Assembly (NCBI GenBank): GCA_025357945.1
Contig: JANYLJ010000046.1
Coordinates: 123,802-187,801, forward strand
Length of the DNA stretch: 64,000 nucleotides
Source of the DNA: Gemmatimonadota bacterium
Lineage (GTDB): Bacteria > Gemmatimonadota > Gemmatimonadetes > Gemmatimonadales > GWC2-71-9
Direction of reading: 5' to 3'
The notes under the pieces are model-generated. The model was not told the origin of the DNA. It saw only the letters and a program-made list of their open reading frames with translations, and did not search any database. The position numbers and the translations under genes are program-made. Of this stretch, positions 43,321 to 51,930 are shown piece by piece. Each line of letters opens with the position of its first letter. The first letter of the stretch is position 1.

Positions 43321-44462
43321 GTGGCCAATACCTGGTCGAGGGTCGCCAGCGCACGGTCCACCGCCGCTACGTCGTGGGCGAGCGAGACGAAATTGTACGC
43401 GGTGCGCTTGAATAACAGCCCCTGTGCGGCACAGGCGGCGGCGACGCGTTCTGACATCGCTTCGTTCGCGTACCGCAGATAACACATCTCGGGGATCCCC
43501 ATCGCGCGGACGCCTGACGCCGGGTACCGGGTTGCAATTCGCTGGAGTCCGGCGAGAAGGTAGCTCCCGATGTCGTGGAGGTGGCGGGGCACGTCGTGCG
43601 TTCGCATTGCGGCGACCGTCGCTCGTGCTGCGGCGAGCGACACGAACTCGGTTGCCATCGTCGAGGAGATCCACGTCTGATCAACGCGGTCCATCAGCGC
43701 ACCGCCACCACCCACCGCCGCAAGTGGGTAGCCATTGGCGAGCGCCTTGCCGAGCACGGTCAGGTCGGGTTGCACACCCCACTTCTCCGTTGCCCCGCCG
43801 AGTGCCACGCGAAAGGCGGTCTTGATCTCGTCGAAGATAAGTACTGCGCCTGTCCGTGCCGTCTCCGTGCGCAGGGCGGCGAGCCAGTCGGCGCTGGGTG
43901 CCTCGTCAACCACCGGCTCGACGACGACGCAGGCGAGCCGGTCACCAGCATTGCGGATTGCGTCGACCGCTCGGCCAGCGTCATTGAACGGCAACGCGCC
44001 GTACAGGGCACGAGTGGCGATTGGGACACCATTCGCGTCGCTGCACCAATCCAGCCAACCGTGATATCCGCAACCGAGCACGCGGTCTCGTCCGGTAGCG
44101 ACGCGCGCGATTCGCACCGCGGCCGCAACCGCCTCGGCGCCAGTCTTGAAGAAGCGCACCTTCTCCAGCCAGGGCATGACCGCGGCCAGTTCCGACGCGA
44201 GCAGCAGCTCGTCCTCGGGCGAAAGCGGGCCGATGGTGCCGCGTTCCACGGCCTCGATTACCGCGCGGTCCACCTCGGGGTGACCGTAGCCGAGCGCCAC
44301 GGCACCAAGCGCCATGACGAAGTCGAGATAGTCGCGCCCGTCAGTGGCGTGGACGATGCAGCCGCGGGCTCGTACCATGCGTTGTGGCACGCGATCGTCG
44401 CCGGTGCCGAACAGCAGATCGGGGTGCTTGCTGCCGGTGGACGTGAAGCCGGCGATCGTCAC
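43314..44462 (-). CDS. Class-III aminotransferase (glutamate-1-semialdehyde aminomutase-like)
   Basis: 382 aa from a GTG at 44462 that overlaps the lyase stop (GTGA). Longer frames upstream are inside the heparinase gene and are not protein-like. PLP lysine Lys239 in VLGKALANGYPL, Asp-Glu at 211-212 in FDEIKTAFR, and KTGAEAVAAAVRIAR near 106-120. The close relation to HemL-type enzymes, together with a catabolic neighbourhood, suggests an amino-sugar or amino-acid aminotransferase rather than haem synthesis. Confidence 0.88.
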   Translation of the reverse strand: MTIAGFTSTGSKHPDLLFGTGDDRVPQRMVRARGCIVHATDGRDYLDFVMALGAVALGYGHPEVDRAVIEAVERGTIGPLSPEDELLLASELAAVMPWLEKVRFFKTGAEAVAAAVRIARVATGRDRVLGCGYHGWLDWCSDANGVPIATRALYGALPFNDAGRAVDAIRNAGDRLACVVVEPVVDEAPSADWLAALRTETARTGAVLIFDEIKTAFRVALGGATEKWGVQPDLTVLGKALANGYPLAAVGGGGALMDRVDQTWISSTMATEFVSLAAARATVAAMRTHDVPRHLHDIGSYLLAGLQRIATRYPASGVRAMGIPEMCYLRYANEAMSERVAAACAAQGLLFKRTAYNFVSLAHDVAAVDRALATLDQVLATC

Positions 44463-47179
44463 CCGACCAGCTCCAGTGCCCCGAATCGTTCGGGATCGTG
44501 GCGGTCGCCGCGCAGGTAGACCCAGCCCGGGCCGCCGCTCCAGATCAACTGCCCGGCGCGGCGGATGCGCTCTGGGCGCATCTCGTTGACGATCAAGTCG
44601 AAGCCGAGCCGTTCCGTCCGTCGCAGCAGGGAAAGGTGCGGGCACGGGATTCTGACCGTGATCCGGTAGCCGTGTGGAGTTGGCTGCCACGCACCGACCG
44701 GCGCCCCATCGCTGGCGCCGCCGATCGGTCGCGTGATGAGGTTGCCATCGCGAGCAGGGCGAATGAGCCACCCGCGTTCGGTACCGTCCGGTGCACGCCA
44801 GTAGGCCTGGATGCCGTCGGCGTTGAGGTCTTCGGGCTCGTTGTCCAGGTTGAGCAGCGGTGCATCGGGTGGTCGCATCACGAGGCCGCGCTTCGTGACG
44901 TCCACAGCAAGGTACAGATCGTCGTCAGCCCAGTTGGCATACGCGGTCGCCGAAAACTCATCAGTGCCCGGATACGGCGCCTCGCTCCGGAAATAGTGGT
45001 GCTCCTCGTCGAGCAGCAGCGGTGCCGAACGATTGAATCCGCTCAGCGAGCCATTGAGCGCGGGCGGCGCGTCGACCCAGAGTGCCTGGCCCTCGGTCAC
45101 CAGCGGGCGATCACGCATGAAGGACGCAGTCAGGAGCGGTTGCGGTCGGGCGCCGCCCAACACGGTGCGTGTTGACCCGGATGAGATGACCACTTCGCCC
45201 GGAATGGTTTGCACGCCAGTGCTCGCGTCGCCTTCCCGCACTTCGACGATGCTCCTCTTGACGTCGATGCCGGTCACGCTACCCGAGAAGTCCAGCACCG
45301 TGACGATGAACGCACCGTTGCGCTCGGCGCGGCGGACGTAGAACGCTTGGCGCCGAACGGCGCCGGGAAGACCTGGCCCGTTCGCGCGCAACAGGTCGCC
45401 GTCGCCGGCGAACCAGACACGCAACTTCCCCTGGTCGTGCGTGGCCGTGAGTACCACGCCGGTACCGGCCGCGTCGTCCGGCACGAATCGTTCGACACGA
45501 TCAACGAACTCGTTCGCCAGGGTTTCGGGTTGCCAACTCCCCGCCGTGATGATCTCCGTCTCGCCGGTGACGTGCCACGGGACGTCGAGGCGGTGCGCGT
45601 TGCCGGTGTCGAGTTGCACGACGTCGACGGCCCACCGCGGCCCGAGCACCACCGTTCGGCGCACGTCGTTCCACGCGCCACTGGCGCACGACCATTCGCG
45701 ATTGACGGCAAATGCGGCGGAGCGCGCGGTGTCGCCGGTCGGCTGATCCTCGCCGTCGAGCATCGGGGCGTTATGCGCCAGTGTCGAGCGGTACCAGAAC
45801 AGGTCGCGGGTCGTGTAGGCACCGGTTCCCGGGTCGGGGAGCCAGTGCTGGCCGTCAGCATGGAGCGTGAGCTGCAAGCGATCGGGATGTCCGTGGCCGC
45901 CGCCACTGCCGCCACATTCCAAACTCACGTACGTGGTACCGTTTCGCAGGATGGCCAGCCCCTGTTGCTCCATCAGGCGGGCCTTGCCCGCCCACGGTGT
46001 GGCCGCCTCCGGGAGCGAGGGCGCCATCGTCAGCAGCGACCACCATGACAGGTCGGCGCGGGTTCGGCCTGCTCGTGGCGGTGTTCCGGCGTCGTGGAGC
46101 CAGGCGTCGTACGTCGGTTCGTCCCGTGGAGCCACGGCATAGAGTGCCTGCAGCCAGGCCGGCAGGTTTGCGGGCGCGGCTTCGCCCAAGGCGGCGACGC
46201 CCGCCTCCCAGCACTCGATATACGCCGGGTGTGCCAGTGACACGCCATACCGCGAGTCCTTGCGGGCCGGAAAGGAAAGGTCCGGCAATGCCGTATCGGC
46301 GGGGGCCATGAGCGCCTCGCCCAGATGCGCCGCGATGGCGTTGTCGGCGAGAAGGTCGACGCCGGCGGTGCCCGCCCATTGCAGTCCGACCATCAGACCG
46401 CGCAGTGCGAAGAGATGGTAGTTCTCCCCCTCGTACCACATGCCGTCGGCGCCGAAACCGTCGGCAAGGTGGCCGAGCAGGCCGGTGCGGCTCTCGATCG
46501 CGGCGATCGCCAGTTCTCCATCGCCAAACCATGTCCCGATCGCCGTGAGTGCTGCGCTGTTCCAGGTCTGCCGGTTGGACATTCCCTCGTTGAATTCGGC
46601 GATCAGGGTGGCGGCTTCGTCGGCGATGGCGTCGATGCGCGCAATGTCGTTGTCATCGAGCACCGCCATCTCGCGCAGGATGAACGCGGCAGCGAGATAG
46701 TCGAGGATCCAGATCGACTCGAGATAGGTCGAGAAGAACAGGTGCGACGGACCCAGCACGTTGTCTACGTTCGGCAGTTCGAAATAGAGATCGTAGTACG
46801 CCGCGAGCAGGTCGCGGGCACGCTGTGCCATCGCCTCGTCACCGGTGACCGCATGCACGGTGGCCAGGTGCGCGGCGCGCTCCGCGAGCCACAGGTGCTG
46901 CGCCCGCGCCCAGTGGGCGTGGTGACGCTCTCCGGAAAACACCTCGTTGCATCTGGGACACCGGTGTGCCTCGGGGCTCCATGGATCGAAGACCAACGCC
47001 GTCGCGTCGTTCGGGCAGCTACCACCGTCGCGGGAGAGCAAGGCCTTGACGCGCGGCACCGGCGGCATCCGCTCGAGGACCGGTCGGGCGCGGCTGATCA
47101 AGTGATCTCGCAACGCGGTGAGATCCGGCGATTCGTCGATCAGCGCACGGCGGGCGGTCAGGGCGTCGAAGCTCAGCAT
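44459..47179 (-). CDS. Heparinase II/III-like polysaccharide lyase with CBM9-like C-terminus
   Basis: 906 aa. Residues about 1-380 are an alpha/alpha toroid (HHAHWARAQHLWLAERAAHL, GMSNRQTWNSAAL, GMWYEGENYHLFALRG). The following beta-sandwich has the heparinase-II pattern ECGGSGGGHGHPDRLQLTLH with candidate catalytic His and Tyr residues. A CBM9-like region at about 735-905 (FSATAYANWADDDLYLAVDV, WSGGPGWVYLRG) ends the protein. No signal peptide is seen, so it may act inside the cell on imported oligosaccharides. The CPRCNEVF stretch near 73-80 may bind a metal. Substrate probably an acidic polysaccharide. Confidence 0.87.
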   Translation of the reverse strand: MLSFDALTARRALIDESPDLTALRDHLISRARPVLERMPPVPRVKALLSRDGGSCPNDATALVFDPWSPEAHRCPRCNEVFSGERHHAHWARAQHLWLAERAAHLATVHAVTGDEAMAQRARDLLAAYYDLYFELPNVDNVLGPSHLFFSTYLESIWILDYLAAAFILREMAVLDDNDIARIDAIADEAATLIAEFNEGMSNRQTWNSAALTAIGTWFGDGELAIAAIESRTGLLGHLADGFGADGMWYEGENYHLFALRGLMVGLQWAGTAGVDLLADNAIAAHLGEALMAPADTALPDLSFPARKDSRYGVSLAHPAYIECWEAGVAALGEAAPANLPAWLQALYAVAPRDEPTYDAWLHDAGTPPRAGRTRADLSWWSLLTMAPSLPEAATPWAGKARLMEQQGLAILRNGTTYVSLECGGSGGGHGHPDRLQLTLHADGQHWLPDPGTGAYTTRDLFWYRSTLAHNAPMLDGEDQPTGDTARSAAFAVNREWSCASGAWNDVRRTVVLGPRWAVDVVQLDTGNAHRLDVPWHVTGETEIITAGSWQPETLANEFVDRVERFVPDDAAGTGVVLTATHDQGKLRVWFAGDGDLLRANGPGLPGAVRRQAFYVRRAERNGAFIVTVLDFSGSVTGIDVKRSIVEVREGDASTGVQTIPGEVVISSGSTRTVLGGARPQPLLTASFMRDRPLVTEGQALWVDAPPALNGSLSGFNRSAPLLLDEEHHYFRSEAPYPGTDEFSATAYANWADDDLYLAVDVTKRGLVMRPPDAPLLNLDNEPEDLNADGIQAYWRAPDGTERGWLIRPARDGNLITRPIGGASDGAPVGAWQPTPHGYRITVRIPCPHLSLLRRTERLGFDLIVNEMRPERIRRAGQLIWSGGPGWVYLRGDRHDPERFGALELVG

Positions 47180-47536
47180 GACCGAATGTTAGACGGATCG
47201 GACCGGATCGTAGAGGTCCGCGGGTGCTGGGGCGGCGGCGAGCGCAAGCGGCACCTGACCGAGTTGCGTTCAGGCCACCGTGGCCAACGGTTCAAAGCGC
47301 CGCGAGCGTGAACAGGCCATTGCTCTCGAAGGTGCGGTTCCCCTCGCTGCCGTAGATCTTCGAGCGCCCGAGGCCGTCCTCGAAGGGAGCGACAAGGGGG
47401 CGATCGACCTCCGGCCGGGCAGCGCACACTTCGCGCACCGCGCCGCCCAACCGGCAGAGATAGTTTACTCAGTGGACCCCACTTTCGAGCAGTGCCCCGC
47501 CGCCCGACGATCCCGAACTAATCTGGGGTACGACGC
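47180..47536. other. 357-bp gap between lyase and sugar kinase genes
   Basis: Carries the leader of the heparinase operon. One protein-like minus ORF is noted separately. The region contains GTAAACTATC near 47460-47470 (minus strand), which is the only AT-richer promoter-like patch. No tRNA or perfect hairpin was found. Confidence 0.4.
47292..47438 (-). CDS. Candidate short ORF or gene tail (48 aa), uncertain
   Basis: Reading from a GTG at 47438 gives VREVCAARPEVDRPLVAPFE, then a Gly-Arg-Ser-rich stretch and FESNGLFTLAAL before the stop at 47292. The frame is open a little further up (VNYLCRLGGA) without an ATG. Composition looks coding, but no family is recognised. It may be a degraded gene tail upstream of the lyase operon. 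Confidence 0.25.
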   Translation of the reverse strand: MREVCAARPEVDRPLVAPFEDGLGRSKIYGSEGNRTFESNGLFTLAAL

Positions 47537-48544
47537 TCAATCGACGGATACGCCCTGACCCGCCCACCGCACCGGCAACACCGTCGCACCGCACTCACGC
47601 GCAACATCGACGGCCGCTGTCACGTTCCCAGGCACGACAAAGAACATCGATCCGCCCGCGCCCGCACCCGCTGCCTTTCCGCCAAGCGAACCGGCCGCCG
47701 CCATCGCATTGTCGAGCCGGGCCATACCAACGGTACACATCGCCGGGTCAAGCCGTTGCTGTTGCGCCCAGTTGGCACTCAGCAGCGTCGCCACGCGACC
47801 GAGATCCGCTTGGACCAGCGCCTCCGCCATCTCTTCCGCCAGGTCGGCCATGGCGTGCAACGCAGCGACCACGCCCACATCCCGCTTGGTGTACGCCTGC
47901 ATCACGCGAGTGATGGTGTCCCCGGAAAAGCGGGTGCGACCGGTGTAGCACACCACCGTGTGCTCAGCGAGTTCCGCGGCAAAGTCGGCGTCGATGGCGA
48001 GCGCCCGCGCGCTGGTCGTGCCATGATCGAAAACCAGATACTGAAAGCCGCCGAGCGCCGCAGCGTATTGATCCTGCTGGCCGCCGGCGACCGCGGCATC
48101 CACCGTTTCGAGCTGCCACGCTTCGTGGGCGATCTCGTGAGCGGCAAGCCGCTCGCCGGTCGCGACCTTCATCGCGTGCACCAACGCGACCGAGAGCGCG
48201 CCCGACGTGCCGAGCCCCGACCCCGGCGGCGCCTCGGCCGATGTACGCAACGAACATGGCCCGATTCCATAGCGGCGAATCGCTGCCTTGAGCAGCCCCA
48301 ACTTCCCATCCGGAGCGAGTTCCTCGACTGTCGCCGCGTCGATCCCCTCGTCGAGGTCGTCCGCGCGGAGTCGATACCAGTCCTGCGCTGGGAGTAGTTC
48401 CACCCGCGTGCGGAGGTCGATCGCGGCGTTGACGACGACGCCCCGCTGCTCCAGAGCGAACGGCGCGACATCCGTCCACGCGCCGGCGAAGTCGAGGCGC
48501 ACCGGAGCCGAGACTCGAATCGCGGCCTCGGATGCTCTGCTCAT
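47537..48544 (-). CDS. GHMP-family sugar kinase
   Basis: 335 aa, start ATG at 48544 overlapping the substrate-binding protein stop by 4 nt. GHMP motif 1 near the N-terminus (APVRLDFAGAWTDV), ATP motif 2 PPGSGLGTSGALSVAL near 106-121, and C-terminal motif 3 GGKAAGAGAGGSMFF near 290-304. The combination with LDFAGAWTD is closest to heptose/fucose-type sugar-1-phosphate or 7-phosphate kinases (HddA/Fkp-like). Coupling with a solute-binding protein suggests it phosphorylates the imported sugar. Specificity not determinable. Confidence 0.9.
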   Translation of the reverse strand: MSRASEAAIRVSAPVRLDFAGAWTDVAPFALEQRGVVVNAAIDLRTRVELLPAQDWYRLRADDLDEGIDAATVEELAPDGKLGLLKAAIRRYGIGPCSLRTSAEAPPGSGLGTSGALSVALVHAMKVATGERLAAHEIAHEAWQLETVDAAVAGGQQDQYAAALGGFQYLVFDHGTTSARALAIDADFAAELAEHTVVCYTGRTRFSGDTITRVMQAYTKRDVGVVAALHAMADLAEEMAEALVQADLGRVATLLSANWAQQQRLDPAMCTVGMARLDNAMAAAGSLGGKAAGAGAGGSMFFVVPGNVTAAVDVARECGATVLPVRWAGQGVSVD

Positions 48545-49965
48545 CGCTTCACGTGCCAGTCGTGCAAGGTGGCCAGCTCGCCGCGGAGATCCATCCGCAC
48601 GCCGAGGATCCGGCGGTTCATCCCCTGGACGCCGCGAGCGTGATAGAGGAACGCGGCGGGGACAGAGTCGGTGAACAGGCGGAGCAGGGCAGTCTGGTCG
48701 CCGATCGGGGTGATACCGGTGGTCCGAAGCAGGGGCGAGAGTTGTCCCATTCCCAGGTCGCCCGACATTCCCAGTACCGCGGCATCGAAGTCATGTGCCG
48801 GTCCCTGCACCCGGTCGAGGAACGTCGACAGCTCGAGCTGACGAATCTCGGCCCGCATGCCGACCGCCGCGAGTTGACCCTGCAACATCTGTTCGAGCGC
48901 AGCCTCGCCGCTACCCACGGTGAGCAGCTCGAATCGGATCGGACGATTCCCGATCAGTGCCGTCGCCGCTGCGACGTTCGCGCGCTGCAGGCCGGAATCG
49001 GTGACCGGTGACGGGATCGGACCCACGGCGGGCGTCCCGAAGCCGAAGAGATAGCCGTCGACGATCGCCGAGCGATCAACTGCGAGCGACACCGCACGAC
49101 GCGCGCGGGCGTCGTTGAACGGCGGTCGACGTGTGTTGAATACGACAGCATAGGTGACGAGCAACGGGTACTCGACGACCGCGAGGCGCGGATCACGTTC
49201 GACAAAGCTGGCGTGGGCCGGCTGGATGCCGGCGAAATCGAGCTCGCCCGACGTCAGTGCTGCGAGCTTGGTGGTCGGTTCGTCCACGACGGCGACGACA
49301 AACCGCTTGATCCGCGGTGGGCCGCCGAGCGAGGCGGGGAAATGGGGGTTGGCGGCGAACACCCAGCGCCGGTTCGGCGTGTGCGACACGAACATGAATG
49401 GTCCATTCCCGATCGGCGACTGATTCCACGCTGCCCCACGGAGCTGGGCGTGTGGCACGCCGTCGAACAGGTGCGCCGGGAGGATGGCCAGGTCCGTGAG
49501 GACGTCGGGAATCCCCACCTGCGGCCGACGGAACGCCAGCGTGAGCGTGGAGTCGTCCGTCGCGGCGGCCTGCTTGAGATCAGCGAGGTCGGTCTGCCGC
49601 GGATAGCCAGTCGCCGGGTCCCGCGCCGCATCGAGCGTCCATGCCGCGTCGCGTGCGGTGGTCAGCGCGCCATCGTGCCAGCGCAATTCCCGGCTGAGGT
49701 GAAATGTCAGCGTGAGGGAATCATGCGACCACATCCAGCTGCGTGCGAAATACGGCTCCACCTGCAGCGTGGAGTCGTACCGGACGAGCGTAGTCAACAG
49801 CACATACCGCTGGACCTGGTGCGCCAGCGGATGGGTGGTCAATAGCGGATTGATGCTCTGCAGGTCGGCGCCCGACGCGAAAACGATCGTGTCACCACGG
49901 TTCGTCGCCGAACCGGAACAGGCAACCAGCAGTGCGGCGAGAACGAGCGGGCGGCGGCGGGGCAC
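48541..49965 (-). CDS. ABC transporter solute-binding lipoprotein (family 5)
   Basis: About 474 aa from a GTG at 49965; TTG at 49971 or GTG at 49992 are alternatives, the last one overlapping the divergent permease. Lipoprotein signal with lipobox Leu-Val-Ala-Cys. SBP_bac_5 family: DLQSINPLLTTHPLAHQVQ, YFARSWMWSHDSLTLTFHL, WNQSPIGNGPFMF, LAVDRSAIVDGYLFGFGTP. It captures oligopeptides or sugars for the permeases encoded divergently from 49987. No ATP-binding subunit is encoded nearby. Co-translated with the sugar kinase. Confidence 0.88.
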   Translation of the reverse strand: MPRRRPLVLAALLVACSGSATNRGDTIVFASGADLQSINPLLTTHPLAHQVQRYVLLTTLVRYDSTLQVEPYFARSWMWSHDSLTLTFHLSRELRWHDGALTTARDAAWTLDAARDPATGYPRQTDLADLKQAAATDDSTLTLAFRRPQVGIPDVLTDLAILPAHLFDGVPHAQLRGAAWNQSPIGNGPFMFVSHTPNRRWVFAANPHFPASLGGPPRIKRFVVAVVDEPTTKLAALTSGELDFAGIQPAHASFVERDPRLAVVEYPLLVTYAVVFNTRRPPFNDARARRAVSLAVDRSAIVDGYLFGFGTPAVGPIPSPVTDSGLQRANVAAATALIGNRPIRFELLTVGSGEAALEQMLQGQLAAVGMRAEIRQLELSTFLDRVQGPAHDFDAAVLGMSGDLGMGQLSPLLRTTGITPIGDQTALLRLFTDSVPAAFLYHARGVQGMNRRILGVRMDLRGELATLHDWHVKR

Positions 49966-49986
49966 CCTCAAGTCTACATTCTTCCC

Positions 49987-50964
49987 ATGCACAGAGGCGC
50001 TGCCCTCGGTCTGCTCCGCGCCGCGGCCGTGGTCTTCGGCGTGGTGACGCTCACCTTCGTACTGCTCCACCTCGCTCCCGGCGATCCCATGCAGCGCCTG
50101 CTCGGGCCGGCAGCGACGGCAGGGCAGGTCGCCGCCGCTCGTCACGCGATGGCACTCGACCGCCCCCTCGCCGTGCAGTATGTCGATTGGCTCGGCCGGG
50201 CGCTGCGGGGAGATTTCGGTGCCAGCATCGCGACGGGCCGATCCGTCGCGTCGCTGCTGACCCAAGCGTGGCCAGCGACCGCGATACTCGTCCTGCTTTC
50301 GCTCGCACTCACCTACCTGTTCGGGATCGCCATCGGCGCGTATCAGGCGAACACGAGGCATCGCGTGGCCGACGGGTTGTTGACGGTCGGAACGGTCGCC
50401 CTCAACGCGATGCCCGGATACTGGCTCGGGCTCGTCCTCGTGATGTTCTTCACCTATCGCCTGCGCCTGTTGCCGGCCTTCGGCGCGAGCGGTCTCGATG
50501 CCGACTTCCTTTCGGTCAGCGGGCGCATGGTGGATCGCCTGCGCCACCTCGCCCTGCCATTGCTCACGCTCACCTTGATCGGCATCGGCGGGACGGCCCG
50601 ATTTGTTCGGGCGGCCATGCGTGAATCCCGCGACGCTCCGTATCTCGTGGTCGCTCGTGCCAAGGGAGTTGGTGCGACCCGAATGGTCATTCGCCACCAG
50701 CTCCGGAACGCCCTGGTGCCGGTGGTCACCCTCCTCGGCCTCTCGCTGCCCGCCCTCTTCTCGGGCACGGTCTTTGTCGAGTCGATCTTCGCGTGGCCCG
50801 GTGTGGGTAGCCTCATGGTGCAGGGTGTCCAGGCGCGCGACTACCCAGTGGTGCTGGCCGCGGCAACGATCAGCGCCGTGCTCGTTGTCGTTGGCAACCT
50901 GCTCGCCGAGCTGCTCGTGGGCGTGGTCGATCCGCGGTCGCGGCGGACCCATGACGATCGTTGA
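49987..50964 (+). CDS. ABC permease, DppB type
   Basis: 325 aa with about six membrane helices. The N-terminal helix (AAAVVFGVVTLTFVLLHLAP), HLAPGDPM and the EAA loop AKGVGATRMVIRHQLRNAL are typical of dipeptide/oligopeptide inner-membrane permeases. It starts only about 21 bp from the divergent solute-binding gene and overlaps the next permease by 14 nt. Likely imports the ligand of that binding protein. Confidence 0.9.
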   Translation: MHRGAALGLLRAAAVVFGVVTLTFVLLHLAPGDPMQRLLGPAATAGQVAAARHAMALDRPLAVQYVDWLGRALRGDFGASIATGRSVASLLTQAWPATAILVLLSLALTYLFGIAIGAYQANTRHRVADGLLTVGTVALNAMPGYWLGLVLVMFFTYRLRLLPAFGASGLDADFLSVSGRMVDRLRHLALPLLTLTLIGIGGTARFVRAAMRESRDAPYLVVARAKGVGATRMVIRHQLRNALVPVVTLLGLSLPALFSGTVFVESIFAWPGVGSLMVQGVQARDYPVVLAAATISAVLVVVGNLLAELLVGVVDPRSRRTHDDR

Positions 50965-51784
50965 GCCGGCCACGCGGTCGTCGGATGCGCGGACCCGCAT
51001 TGGTGTCGGCGTGCTGGCGCTCGTCGTCGTTCTTGCCGCGATCGCGCCGCTCCTTTCCCCGGCGGCGAGTACGCAGGACGTGGTCATGACACGCTTCCTC
51101 GCCCCGATGACGCGCGACCTCCATGGCGCGTTCCACTTTCTCGGCACCGACCGCCTCGGCCGCGACGTCTGGTCGCGGCTCCTCTTCGGCTCGCGGATCT
51201 CGCTCACGGTTGGTGTGCTGACGATGGCCTTGTCGCTGGTGCTTGGTGTCGCGGTCGGGGCCGGCGCCGCGTTCGCACCACGCAGCGTGTCGGCGGTGCT
51301 GCTCGGCCTCACCGACTTTGCGCTCGGTGTTCCTCGCGTCGTACTGCTCCTGCTTCTCGCCGCGCTGTGGCCGCCAAACGCTACCCAGGTGGTACTCGTT
51401 CTCGGGGTGACGGGCTGGATGCCCATTGCACGCCTCGTGTACGCGGAGACACGCTCCCAATTGGGACGTCCCTACGTGGATGGCGCGGCGGCCTTGGGCG
51501 CCCGGCGCCTGCGCATCCTCTTTCGGCACATCCTGCCGCACGGGGCACCACCGGTGCTCGCGGCAGTCACGCTCGGCATTGGTAACGCGATCACCCTCGA
51601 GGCAGGCCTCTCATTCCTCGGTCTCGGCGTGCAGCCTCCTGCCGCGTCATGGGGCAGCCTGATCGCCTCGGGCCGCGACACGGTGGTCAACGCGCCATGG
51701 GTCGGGTTGGCGCCAGGCGTCGCGCTGGTTCTTGTCGTCATCAGTTGCGCACTGATCGCCGACGGCCTGTACGAACGGCGCTAG
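50951..51784 (+). CDS. ABC permease, DppC type
   Basis: 277 aa from the ATG at 50951, inside the end of the DppB-type gene (14-nt overlap). Family signs: FLGTDRLGRDVWSRLLFGSRISLTVG near 45-70, EAA loop AAALGARRLRILFRHILP, and LEAGLSFLGLGVQPP. Forms the inner-membrane pore together with the previous protein. The ATPase subunits must come from elsewhere in the genome. Confidence 0.9.
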   Translation: MTIVEPATRSSDARTRIGVGVLALVVVLAAIAPLLSPAASTQDVVMTRFLAPMTRDLHGAFHFLGTDRLGRDVWSRLLFGSRISLTVGVLTMALSLVLGVAVGAGAAFAPRSVSAVLLGLTDFALGVPRVVLLLLLAALWPPNATQVVLVLGVTGWMPIARLVYAETRSQLGRPYVDGAAALGARRLRILFRHILPHGAPPVLAAVTLGIGNAITLEAGLSFLGLGVQPPAASWGSLIASGRDTVVNAPWVGLAPGVALVLVVISCALIADGLYERR

Positions 51785-51930
51785 GCAGGGGTCCAGTTTG
51801 GCTGCCGACGGCGCCGCAGTTGCGCCCGGCGGTCAGACTGGATCACTGGCTAGCACAATCGCCATTGCCGGCGCAACCAGACCGTTGTTTGTTGCTCATT
51901 CACCCTACTGCATCAGGAATTGACTGAGCC

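Noticed and set aside
49966..51426. Long N-terminal extension of the solute-binding ORF (961 aa)
   Set aside because: The extension is antisense to both ABC permease genes; the lipoprotein signal marks the real start.
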